A stretch of DNA of 64,000 bases from positions 1-64,000 of the forward strand of contig MEOE01000029.1 in NCBI GenBank assembly GCA_001768565.1. Reading direction: 5' to 3'. The stretch's first letter is position 1; every line of letters begins with the position of its first letter. The DNA is from Bacteroidetes bacterium GWF2_33_16 (GTDB taxonomy: Bacteria; Bacteroidota; Bacteroidia; Bacteroidales; UBA12077). Made by a program: the position numbers and the translations under genes. This document shows, piece after piece, positions 1-8,021 of this stretch. A model generated the notes under the pieces. That model made no database searches. It worked only from the letters and a program-made list of their open reading frames with translations, and had not been told where the DNA came from.

Positions 1-39
1 TAAGCTAAAATATAAATACGCTAAAAATAACAACATAAA

Positions 40-75
40 AAAACCGTCTCAGATTATCTTTTGAGACGGCTTCTT
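40..75 (-). terminator. Rho-independent terminator
   Basis: Perfect 8-bp inverted repeat CCGTCTCA/TGAGACGG (44-51 and 62-69) with a 10-nt loop. On the minus strand the stem is followed by a run of T, so it would end the transcript of the DUF2892 gene that stops at 100. T-rich sequence on the plus-strand side as well makes it potentially bidirectional. Confidence 0.8.
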
Positions 76-99
76 TTTCGTATTAAAATAATTTAGTAA

Positions 100-306
100 T
101 TACTCTTTTACTTTACAAGTACTGCAGCCAAACAGTGTATAAAGTGGGCAGAAACTTATTAAGCTGGTTAGTAAAAATACAACTGCCAATACTAATAATA
201 CAATACCTAATGTGCCGGTAATTACTTTTGTAAAGAATAAAATTCCAATAATTAAGGCTACAATAATGCGAATAGCTTTATCGGTAGTCCCCATGTTCTT
301 TTTCAT
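100..306 (-). CDS. DUF2892 (YgaP-like) small inner-membrane protein
   Basis: Encodes 68 residues with two closely spaced hydrophobic segments (about 12-30 and 33-52) and a C-terminal patch CPLYTLFGCSTCK. This is the layout of the DUF2892/YgaP transmembrane family, whose N-terminal MGTTDKAIR pattern is also present. The family is often found next to rhodanese or sulfur-handling proteins, but none is encoded here, so the role is unknown. Three cysteines near the C-terminus could bind metal or form disulfides; that is inference. It has its own terminator at 44-69. The start at 306 is the only Met that gives the full family N-terminus. Confidence 0.8.
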   Translation of the reverse strand: MKKNMGTTDKAIRIIVALIIGILFFTKVITGTLGIVLLVLAVVFLLTSLISFCPLYTLFGCSTCKVKE

Positions 307-401
307 AGTTTTGATGTTTAGTTATTTTAAGTCAAAAACAATTAATCGGGCTATTTGTTTATTTTAATTAAATTTTAGAGATATTGCTATCCCCTAATTA
401 A

Positions 402-1061
402 TTAACAGGAAGTGATAAACGAAGCAAAATCAATCAGGAAATGCGCTATCATTAGACTTATAATATTCCTGTATTTGTAATAATGAAATGAAAAAATAAG
501 TCCTATCAAAGTAGGAACAATTACACCAGCCAGGCTTAAATTGCCAATATGGCCAATTCCAAACAATATTGCAGATAAAACAATTACAACCCATCCATGT
601 TTAAAAAGAATCTCCAAACGGGGCATCAAATATCCCCTGAATATAAATTCTTCCACAATACCGGCGGTAAGGCATCCAAAAATCAGAAGCAATTTGTCAG
701 AACAGTAATAATCAGCCACTGATTCCAGAACCTCTTGTTTTAATGGTATTTGTAATATTTTTAGAATAATAGGCACTGAAACTGCAATAACCACAGTGGC
801 AGCAAATACAGAAATTACAGATAGTAGATAGAAGTACCATTTTCTTTTAATTTCACTCCATAATAAAAACTTTGTTCTTTCAATTTTTATTGAAATTAAA
901 AAGATTAAACCCAGGAATATCCAGAATTCAATTTCTCGAATCCATCTTGTAATTATTGAGTTCTCTAATTGAATTATGCCAAAAAGATCAGTCATTCTGC
1001 ATATAGTCAAAAATAAAGCTATAATTAGACCGATAAGTGTTAATTTTTGAGTTTTATTCAT
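402..1061 (-). CDS. CPBP-family intramembrane metalloprotease (Rce1-like, ABI)
   Basis: A 219-residue multi-pass membrane protein with about six hydrophobic segments. It carries the CPBP signatures: motif 1 EEFIFRG (E137, E138, R142), motif 2 with H171 in FGIGHIGN, and motif 3 with H207 in AHFLIDF. These Glu/His residues form the metal site in the Rce1-type proteases. Bacterial members process or sequester peptides and membrane proteins, and some give bacteriocin self-immunity. The substrate here is not deducible. It sits 59 bases downstream of the PLP decarboxylase gene on the same strand and could share its transcript. Confidence 0.85.
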   Translation of the reverse strand: MNKTQKLTLIGLIIALFLTICRMTDLFGIIQLENSIITRWIREIEFWIFLGLIFLISIKIERTKFLLWSEIKRKWYFYLLSVISVFAATVVIAVSVPIILKILQIPLKQEVLESVADYYCSDKLLLIFGCLTAGIVEEFIFRGYLMPRLEILFKHGWVVIVLSAILFGIGHIGNLSLAGVIVPTLIGLIFSFHYYKYRNIISLMIAHFLIDFASFITSC

Positions 1062-1120
1062 CTCCTTTGAGGTTATAGTTTAAAAAGGATTGTTTTAATT
1101 ATTAAGTTACGATCACATTT

Positions 1121-2395
1121 TTAATAACTCGACCAGAAAAAATACATATCCTTTGGTTTTTCGCGATTACGAATAATCTCAAATGTTTTGCCTGTTTTCA
1201 TAATAACTTTAGGAAACATTCTGCTTACATACTTCGACCACATGCCAAATGTATAAGCACCTGTATCGTGAATTACAACATAATCACCTTCATCTGCCTT
1301 TGGTAATTCAATATCGCGTGCTACTATGTCGCCAGCAAAGCAAAGTGGTCCGGCAATATGGTATTTAATTGATTTACTTCCCGACTTAATTTCCCCATTT
1401 AAATCAAGCAATGTAAATTCATGATACCATTGCCCCGGATTCAAACACTCGCGTAAAAATAAATCAGCCCCTGCATGAATAATGAGTGTATTGCTTTCTT
1501 TGTAGTGTTTTACATATTCAACCTTTGAAATTGTATAACCTGAATTTGCATGCAGATATCTGCCAAACTCGGTAATGAGTTGCAGATGTTCCAGCTTATA
1601 TTTTTGAATTAATTCCTGGATTTTTGCTCCATATTCAATTATATCGGGTGGACTTTGATTGTGGTGATAAGAGGTAGGTAATCCACCTCCAATATCTATA
1701 AATTCAACATTTCTCCCGGATTGCTCTTGTATTTCTTTAATAAGTTTCAGGCTCTCTTCAAATCCACTTAAAAGCATCTGCATTGAGCAACCCTGAGATC
1801 CAATGTGAATATGTATTCCCGAAAGCCAGTTATAGGTTTTAAAAGATTCAATAATTTCAGTTCGAAATTCTTTTATTGGAACACCAAATTTTGAATAATC
1901 GCCTGCAACGGATGTTGCGGCAATGGTTCCATAACCTATCTGCGGATTAATTCTTAGCCCTATTCTACTTGAAGAATTAATTTTTTCTTTTAATTCAGCA
2001 ATTCGTTCAAGTTCCATAAACGAATCTGCATTTACATTGATATTGCTGGAAATGGCATATAATAATTCGTTTCGTGTTTTTGCCGGTGAGTCGAAAACAG
2101 TTTGCGATGGGTGAAATCCTATTTTCTCTGCCAGAAATAATTCTCCTTCGGAGGCGGCTTCTACTCCTAATCCAAGTGATTTTATCTTTTCCAGAATTTT
2201 AACCAAGGGATTAGCTTTTATGGCTATAGTGTGCAATGTATTTTCCGGAAAAGCTGAAATAAGAGCCTTCGTTTTACTTAAAAGCAAATCAAAATCGTAA
2301 AAGATAATGGTTGAGTCTTGATCTGTTTCAATTAATCCTGATTGAATACAATCAATTAGGTTTCTAGATATTTCGTCAGGAGGAATAAAACTCAT
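1121..2395 (-). CDS. Fold-type III PLP-dependent amino-acid decarboxylase (LysA/ODC-like), substrate uncertain
   Basis: A 424-residue alanine-racemase-fold decarboxylase. The PLP lysine lies in AIKANPLVKIL near residue 60. HIHIGSQG, DIGGGLP and EFGRYLHANSG supply the phosphate-binding glycines and the E-x-G-R motif. The C-terminal sheet domain holds GPLCFAGDIVARD with the catalytic cysteine, then DTGAYTFGMWSKYVSR. True diaminopimelate decarboxylases have C-E-S-x-D at the cysteine, where the Glu reads the distal amino-acid head of DAP; here it is C-F-A-G-D. A different substrate (another amino acid or a carrier-bound one) is therefore likely. The gene begins 9 bases after the serine-hydrolase gene ends, so the two are probably co-transcribed. 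Family placement is firm; substrate is inference. Confidence 0.8.
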   Translation of the reverse strand: MSFIPPDEISRNLIDCIQSGLIETDQDSTIIFYDFDLLLSKTKALISAFPENTLHTIAIKANPLVKILEKIKSLGLGVEAASEGELFLAEKIGFHPSQTVFDSPAKTRNELLYAISSNINVNADSFMELERIAELKEKINSSSRIGLRINPQIGYGTIAATSVAGDYSKFGVPIKEFRTEIIESFKTYNWLSGIHIHIGSQGCSMQMLLSGFEESLKLIKEIQEQSGRNVEFIDIGGGLPTSYHHNQSPPDIIEYGAKIQELIQKYKLEHLQLITEFGRYLHANSGYTISKVEYVKHYKESNTLIIHAGADLFLRECLNPGQWYHEFTLLDLNGEIKSGSKSIKYHIAGPLCFAGDIVARDIELPKADEGDYVVIHDTGAYTFGMWSKYVSRMFPKVIMKTGKTFEIIRNREKPKDMYFFWSSY

Positions 2396-2404
2396 ATTAT
2401 TTAG

Positions 2405-3937
2405 CTACTCAGCTTTTTTAAAATTGAGATTCGAGAAATTAAAATCGCTACTAGGTAAATCAATTGTAAATCCTTTAACCTTTTTTGTCGTAGGGTCGAT
2501 ATTGAAATTTACTATTCCAAAAGGAAGATAAGGATCTTTAAACTCAATTTTAAACGAATTATGCTGCCAATGTTCCATGGTACTTGAAAATATTTTAGCA
2601 GTTGGTAAAAGAGTAATTTTCAACTGCTCATTTACCATTTCAATTTTAGCATCACCATACATTTTATCTGTATAAATGCCAGTAAAATTAGTTAGGTTGG
2701 TTGTAGTTTGCGTGTTTAATTCTCTTTTCGAAACACGCTCATTATATTGCTCTTTATCATATTGATTGGATTCGCGGGTTTTATTCTCGTAGTATTCAAA
2801 CCAGTTATTTGTTGATTTTCCAATAATAATATCGGTAATAGCTAGCATTAATGCATCGTTGCAATAAAAGTCGAAACCATTATTGAGAATAATTATTCCT
2901 ATATTTTTTTCAGGAATCATTGCAACCTTGCTAATGTATCCGGGCATACTGCCATCGTGTTCAAGTATTTTACATCCCTGGTAATCGTAGGCATACCATC
3001 CCATAGTATAGGTTTTGAAATGAGTCCCAAAGCTTGCGGCTTCGTCTGATACATTTAGAATTGTTTGTGGTGAGGTTAGTTCTTTTATGATTTCAGGAGA
3101 AAGAATTTCTATATTTTTATATTTCCCATCATTCATGAACATACCAACCCATTTTGCCAGATCACTGGTATTTGACCATATAGAAGCTGCTGGCTTACAT
3201 CCTTCAAAATCAAACACTTCGATTAGCGAGTCATTATAATGCGGAAGTGCAAGGTTTTCTTTTCCATCAAATGCATCGCTGGAGGTTCTTGAATCGTACA
3301 TTTCGAGCGGAGCAAAAAAGTTTTGAGTTACAAATTTTTCCCAGGTTAAACCTGTTATTCTTTCAATTATTTCACCGGCAACCATAAACATGTTATTCTG
3401 ATACCCGTAATCAGTTCTAAATTTTTTATTTATAGGTAAGTATTGCATTCGTTCAATAATTTCTTCATTTGTATAGTTTGTATTATACCAAAGCAAATCG
3501 CCTTCGAAAGTTTGCAAACCACTATGATGCGAAAGCAAATCCTGAATATTCATCTGATTTGTAATACATTCATCATTTAATTTGAATTCCGGTATATAAT
3601 CAACTACTTTGTCATCCCACGAAAGAAGACCTTCTTGTACTAATTTGCCAATACAGGCAGCAGTAAATGCCTTTGAACAGGACGCTATGTTAAAAAGTGC
3701 ACTATTATCCATAAAATCCATAGTAGTAGCATTTTTATAACCAAACGATCTTTCATAAACTATGGAGCCTTCTTTTACAATTGCAATACTTAATCCTGAT
3801 GGAGCAAAGGTTTTAAATGTTTGTTGCGAAACCCTGTCGAATTGCTTTATATCACTGTCTTTCTTTTGATAAAATAAAATGAGAGGAATAGCAATTACTA
3901 ATATTAGCGGAAGAATAAAACGAACGATTATTTTCAT
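2405..3937 (-). CDS. Class C beta-lactamase-fold serine hydrolase with DUF3471-like C-terminal domain
   Basis: The 510-residue protein has an N-terminal hydrophobic segment (residues 4-22) that serves as a signal anchor or signal peptide, placing it in the periplasm. The serine-hydrolase motifs are S86-C-S-K89 (nucleophile and base), Y179-Q-N181, and an H-x-G equivalent HDGSMPG near 330. The last 110 residues resemble the lipocalin-like DUF3471 extension often found on these enzymes. Family members include D-aminopeptidases, esterases and penicillin-binding protein 4-like enzymes; the sequence does not settle which. It is the first gene of a likely operon with the PLP decarboxylase, suggesting that hydrolysis releases a product that the decarboxylase then acts on (speculative). 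Confidence 0.85.
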   Translation of the reverse strand: MKIIVRFILPLILVIAIPLILFYQKKDSDIKQFDRVSQQTFKTFAPSGLSIAIVKEGSIVYERSFGYKNATTMDFMDNSALFNIASCSKAFTAACIGKLVQEGLLSWDDKVVDYIPEFKLNDECITNQMNIQDLLSHHSGLQTFEGDLLWYNTNYTNEEIIERMQYLPINKKFRTDYGYQNNMFMVAGEIIERITGLTWEKFVTQNFFAPLEMYDSRTSSDAFDGKENLALPHYNDSLIEVFDFEGCKPAASIWSNTSDLAKWVGMFMNDGKYKNIEILSPEIIKELTSPQTILNVSDEAASFGTHFKTYTMGWYAYDYQGCKILEHDGSMPGYISKVAMIPEKNIGIIILNNGFDFYCNDALMLAITDIIIGKSTNNWFEYYENKTRESNQYDKEQYNERVSKRELNTQTTTNLTNFTGIYTDKMYGDAKIEMVNEQLKITLLPTAKIFSSTMEHWQHNSFKIEFKDPYLPFGIVNFNIDPTTKKVKGFTIDLPSSDFNFSNLNFKKAE

Positions 3938-4083
3938 AAGGTTGGGTCTTAAGTTTGATCAAGATGTATCTGTTTTATCAGACTAAATTTAAGAAATAAT
4001 CTTGGATTGTCAATATCATGCAGTATAAAGTTACTCGAAAGTGTTGAGTAGATTAAATCCTTAATTAAATCAATAAATATAGA

Positions 4084-4584
4084 TTACTTTTTATAAAAAC
4101 TAAACAAATAGCTACTAAAAATAAGTATCATAATTACCTGAAAAACAATAGGTGTTGATATTAAATTGGAATCAATAATCGCGAATTTTAGTAAAGCAAA
4201 CTTCAGTAAATAATAGATTAATTTGCTTGTGATGATACTAATTAATACTGCTAAAAATGTATTGTTAAGCTTTTTAAGTAGAGCAAAGAATAGAAAAACA
4301 TTCAGCACCAGCTCGAATGAAATTAATACCATTTTAGGCAGAACCGGATGTGCCGAAATTAAAAATGAGAATAGAGGTAAACTTAGAGCAATAATGTACG
4401 CATTTTGTTTTGTGGTATGAACAAGTGCCAGAATAAGCATTAAACGCATTGGTTCAATTAGGTATACAGGCAAGCTTAAAAGATGCGATATAGCTGGAAC
4501 AAAATATATGAATGCAAGTGCAATTATATCAAACAATACACTTTTTATTGTTGTGTAGATAAAGCTGGTTGATGTTGTATTCAT
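4084..4584 (-). CDS. Hypothetical integral membrane protein
   Basis: A 166-residue, very hydrophobic protein with four to five predicted membrane spans and short polar loops. I do not recognise the family with confidence; the organisation resembles small prokaryotic substrate-binding (S component-like) or MreD-like membrane proteins, but no diagnostic motif is visible. The intergenic regions on both sides are more than 100 bases, so it is likely a single-gene transcript. The start at 4584 places a short polar N-terminus (MNTTSTSFIYTT) before the first span. Confidence 0.7.
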   Translation of the reverse strand: MNTTSTSFIYTTIKSVLFDIIALAFIYFVPAISHLLSLPVYLIEPMRLMLILALVHTTKQNAYIIALSLPLFSFLISAHPVLPKMVLISFELVLNVFLFFALLKKLNNTFLAVLISIITSKLIYYLLKFALLKFAIIDSNLISTPIVFQVIMILIFSSYLFSFYKK

Positions 4585-4704
4585 AACTTTTGTGGTTTAA
4601 TTGACGGATTCCAAAATTGAATAAAAATCAAATTTAATGAATTATTTTCAAAACTGATTCAGATTTTGTATTTTTAACAGATTGCCAATTAAAACCTTAC
4701 CATT

Positions 4705-5628
4705 ATGAAACGCAGGGATTTTATTCGAAAATCAGTAAGTGCAGGAATATTTACCGGAACAGCATTAAGCTTTGGTGGATATGGAAAAATATTTGCCAAC
4801 ACCGTAAATGATCCTGAATTGCCATACGACCTTGTTGCGGTGCGCGATGGAGAGCCAGATTTAATGCTTGATAAAGCTCTGGAAGTATTGGGCGGAATAC
4901 AAAAATTTGTAAAAAAAGGACAAACGGTAGTTATAAAACCAAATATTGGATGGGATGTAGAACCTGAAAAAGCTGCGAATACTAATCCATTGTTAATAAA
5001 ACGAATAATAACTCATTGTTTTACCGCAGGAGCCAAAGAAGTTTATGTTTTTGATAATACCTGCGATAACTGGACTGCCTGTTATAAGAACAGTGGTATT
5101 GAGAAAGCCGCCAAAGATGCTGGAGCTAAAGTTGCTCCAGGGCATAGTGAGAGTTATTATCAGAAAGTAAATGTTCCGGGTGGGAAAAATCTTAAAGATG
5201 CAAAAGTTCATGAGTTAATATTAAGCTCCGATGTATTTATTAATGTTCCCGTGCTCAAAAGTCATGGCTCAGCAAAACTTACAATTACCATGAAAAATCT
5301 TATGGGCGTTGTCTGGGATCGTCGTTTTTGGCATCGTAATAACCTTAATCAATGTATTGCTGATTTTGCAACCTATCGTAAACCCGACCTGAATATTGTT
5401 GATGCTTATAATGTTATGACAAAAAATGGTCCTCGTGGGGTTTCTAAAGCCGATGTAGTAACTATGAAATACCTTATCGTTTCTACCGATATGGTAGCTG
5501 CCGATGCTGCTGCTGCAAAAATTTTTGGAATGGAACCCGATCAGGTTAATTATATTCAATTAGCAAACGATATGGGGGTAGGGCAGATGGATCTTTCTAA
5601 ACTTAATATTAGCCGAATAAAAGTATAG
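4705..5628 (+). CDS. Tat-exported DUF362 domain protein
   Basis: A 307-residue protein starting with a twin-arginine signal: MKRRDFIRK, a hydrophobic stretch SAGIFTGTALSFGGY, and a cleavage region near residue 32. The mature part matches DUF362: VVIKPNIGWD near residue 75, FINVPVLKSHG near 180, TITMKNLMGVVWDRRFWH near 195-215, and a C-terminal VAADAAAAKIFG segment. No iron-sulfur cysteine cluster is present in this protein. DUF362 proteins have no settled biochemical function. The next gene begins 4 bases later and encodes an iron-sulfur membrane protein with its own twin-arginine motif, so the pair probably forms one periplasmic or membrane redox unit (inference). Confidence 0.85.
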   Translation: MKRRDFIRKSVSAGIFTGTALSFGGYGKIFANTVNDPELPYDLVAVRDGEPDLMLDKALEVLGGIQKFVKKGQTVVIKPNIGWDVEPEKAANTNPLLIKRIITHCFTAGAKEVYVFDNTCDNWTACYKNSGIEKAAKDAGAKVAPGHSESYYQKVNVPGGKNLKDAKVHELILSSDVFINVPVLKSHGSAKLTITMKNLMGVVWDRRFWHRNNLNQCIADFATYRKPDLNIVDAYNVMTKNGPRGVSKADVVTMKYLIVSTDMVAADAAAAKIFGMEPDQVNYIQLANDMGVGQMDLSKLNISRIKV

Positions 5629-5632
5629 TAAA

Positions 5633-7198
5633 ATGAATTTAGCTGGGTTAAAGAAATTACGGGTTGGTTTTTCAATACTGTACTTTATACTTATTACATG
5701 TTTCTTTCTCGATTTTACAGGATTAATTCCATCTTCGTATTATAAAACAATTGTTTTTCTTCAGTTTTTTCCATCTTTACTGCAATTTAAATCACTCCTT
5801 ACCATATCTTCTATTGGATTTATTATAGTAATTATTATCACTTTTTTTTATGGTAGAGTTTATTGTTCTTTCATTTGCCCATTAGGAGTGTTGCAGGATA
5901 TTATCAGTTTTATAACCAAGAAAATTCGACGACTAAAACAATACAGATATACCTATTTAAAATCATATCGATTTATAAGATATAGTTTTCTCGCGGTATT
6001 TGTTTTTGGCCTGTTTTCTGGATTTGCATTGATTCTTTCGGTACTCGATCCATATAGTATTTATGGCAGAATAGCATCAGGTGTTTTTCGAAAAACGATT
6101 GTCGAAACCAATAATTTGCTTGTCTCTGGTTTACAAAAAATCAATGTGTATTCATTATATCATGTTGATTTAAAGCCCGAACACTGGACAATACTTGCTG
6201 TTTTATTATTTTTTATTGTGACAATTATTTTATTTTCAGTGTTTCGTGGACGCTTGTATTGCAATACTGTTTGTCCTGTTGGTGCATTTCTTGGTTTAAT
6301 TTCAAAGTTTTCTGTTTTTAAAATCGAATTAGATAAGAACTCATGTACAAGCTGTAATTTATGCTCCCGGGTTTGCAAAGCTGGTTGTATAGATACTAAA
6401 AATCAGCAAATTGATTTCGAGCGATGCATTGCCTGTTATAATTGCATGACCGTTTGTAGTGAAAATAGCATTCAATACAAATTAAGATGGAATAAAAAAC
6501 TGGCAATTCGAACAGAAATTAACAAAAATGATAATAGCCGACGACAGTTTTTTGCAATTACAGCATTGATATTTGCTGCAAGTATTAGAAAATCAAGAGC
6601 TCAACAAGTTGTTACAGATACAGCAACAAAACCTACAGGTCGCGATATACCTGTTTCTCCTCCTGGTTCTGTGTCGATCGATACGTTTAATGCATCTTGC
6701 ACTGCTTGTCATTTATGTATAAGTGCTTGCCCAACGCATGTGTTGCAACCATCCTATACTGATTATGGTTTAATTGGTTTTATGCAGCCTGTAATGGATT
6801 ATCATACCGGATTTTGTAATTTTGAATGTACAAAATGTAGTGAAATTTGTCCTACGGGAGCTATAAAATCTATCAAGATTGAAACGAAAAAGATAACCCA
6901 GATTGGGATTGCTCATTTTGTTCGCCAAAACTGTATTGTACGTACCGAAAAAACCGATTGTGGTGCTTGTGCCGAGCATTGCCCGACAAAAGCGGTAAGA
7001 ATGGTGCCATGGAAGCAAGGATTGGTTATTCCTGAAGTTACTCCCGATATCTGTATTGGCTGTGGCGCCTGCGAATTTGCTTGCCCAACAACTCCGTATA
7101 AAGCGATCTATGTTGAAGGAAATGATGAGCACAAAATGGCTAATGAACCCGACAAAGAAAAACAGGAAATTAAAGTTGAAGATGATTTCCCGTTTTAA
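5633..7198 (+). CDS. Fused NapH/NapG-like polyferredoxin membrane protein
   Basis: 521 residues in two halves. The N-terminal half has about five membrane spans, with YCSFICPLG (near 80) and YCNTVCPVG (near 210) as in NapH/NosR/CcoG proteins, then two 4Fe-4S motifs starting CTSCNLC at C238 and CIACYNC near 267. A second hydrophobic segment follows directly after S302-R303-R304-Q-F-F, a textbook twin-arginine motif. Beyond it lies a NapG-like domain with four further 4Fe-4S motifs (CTACHLCISACP at C356, CTKCSEICP, CGACAEHCP, CIGCGACEFACP). Likely role: electron transfer from the quinone pool or cytoplasm to a periplasmic acceptor. The catalytic partner is not in this window. It is translationally close to the DUF362 gene. 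Confidence 0.85.
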   Translation: MNLAGLKKLRVGFSILYFILITCFFLDFTGLIPSSYYKTIVFLQFFPSLLQFKSLLTISSIGFIIVIIITFFYGRVYCSFICPLGVLQDIISFITKKIRRLKQYRYTYLKSYRFIRYSFLAVFVFGLFSGFALILSVLDPYSIYGRIASGVFRKTIVETNNLLVSGLQKINVYSLYHVDLKPEHWTILAVLLFFIVTIILFSVFRGRLYCNTVCPVGAFLGLISKFSVFKIELDKNSCTSCNLCSRVCKAGCIDTKNQQIDFERCIACYNCMTVCSENSIQYKLRWNKKLAIRTEINKNDNSRRQFFAITALIFAASIRKSRAQQVVTDTATKPTGRDIPVSPPGSVSIDTFNASCTACHLCISACPTHVLQPSYTDYGLIGFMQPVMDYHTGFCNFECTKCSEICPTGAIKSIKIETKKITQIGIAHFVRQNCIVRTEKTDCGACAEHCPTKAVRMVPWKQGLVIPEVTPDICIGCGACEFACPTTPYKAIYVEGNDEHKMANEPDKEKQEIKVEDDFPF

Positions 7199-7275
7199 TT
7201 TACTTAATAAAATAGTAAAATATCAAGTCGTTAAAATCTTTTAAGAAAAGTTGTTTCTAACTACATATTTAATTT

Positions 7276-7995
7276 ATGAAAAAGCATCAAACTTTAATCT
7301 GGATAACTCTGTTTGCCATTTCGATGGGTATTTTCGAAGGTGCTGTGGTTGTTTATATTAGAGCTTTATATTACCCCGAGGGATTTAATTTTCCACTAAA
7401 GCTTATGAGTAATCAGGTTGCTGCAACTGAGTTGATTCGAGAATTTGCCTCATTAGTTATGCTGCTTTCAGTTGGAGTAATTGCCGGAAAAAACTTTTCG
7501 CAGCGCCTTGCTTGGTTTATTTATTCTTTTGCTGTTTGGGATATTATTTACTATGTTTTTTTATTTCTGATTTTAGCTTGGCCCGAAAACTTGTTTACTT
7601 GGGATATTTTATTTTTATTACCTGTTACTTGGACAGGTCCGGTTATAGCCCCAGTAATAATCTCCATTTTAATGATAGTGCTTGCCATGGTTCTTTATAG
7701 TCATAATTTAAAATCAGATTTTAAAACAAAATTGGTACAAAAAGAATGGTTTATTCTGATTGTAGGTTCAATCATTGTTTTTATTTCTTTTATATGGGAT
7801 TACTGCAAATTTATTGTTCAGAATTATGAAAAAATTGGAGATAATGAACAAGTTATTTCTACCAAAATTTATAATCTATCATTCCAATACATTCCGGATC
7901 GATTTCCCTGGCTGATTTTTATATTAGGTGTTATTATAATTGGGGCTGGAATATTTTTGGTAAATCAAAGAAATAAAAAAAGCGCAACTAGTTAG
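7276..7995 (+). CDS. Hypothetical multi-pass membrane protein
   Basis: A 239-residue protein with about six hydrophobic segments and a lysine-rich C-terminus. There are no recognisable enzyme or transport motifs. It follows the iron-sulfur membrane gene by 77 bases on the same strand and ends in a strong terminator, so it may be the last gene of that transcript. Conserved proteins of this type occur in Bacteroidota without known function. Its stop codon lies inside the loop of the terminator hairpin. Confidence 0.75.
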   Translation: MKKHQTLIWITLFAISMGIFEGAVVVYIRALYYPEGFNFPLKLMSNQVAATELIREFASLVMLLSVGVIAGKNFSQRLAWFIYSFAVWDIIYYVFLFLILAWPENLFTWDILFLLPVTWTGPVIAPVIISILMIVLAMVLYSHNLKSDFKTKLVQKEWFILIVGSIIVFISFIWDYCKFIVQNYEKIGDNEQVISTKIYNLSFQYIPDRFPWLIFILGVIIIGAGIFLVNQRNKKSATS

Positions 7996-8010
7996 CTGCG
8001 CTTTCCTTTA
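7977..8010. terminator. Bidirectional Rho-independent terminator
   Basis: Inverted repeat AAAGCGCA (7979-7986)/TGCGCTTT (7997-8004), preceded by a run of A and followed by a T-rich stretch. It separates the convergent membrane-protein gene (ending 7995) and oligopeptidase B gene (ending 8022). The stop codon of the plus-strand gene is within the loop. Confidence 0.8.
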
Positions 8011-8021
8011 TCCTTAGTTAT

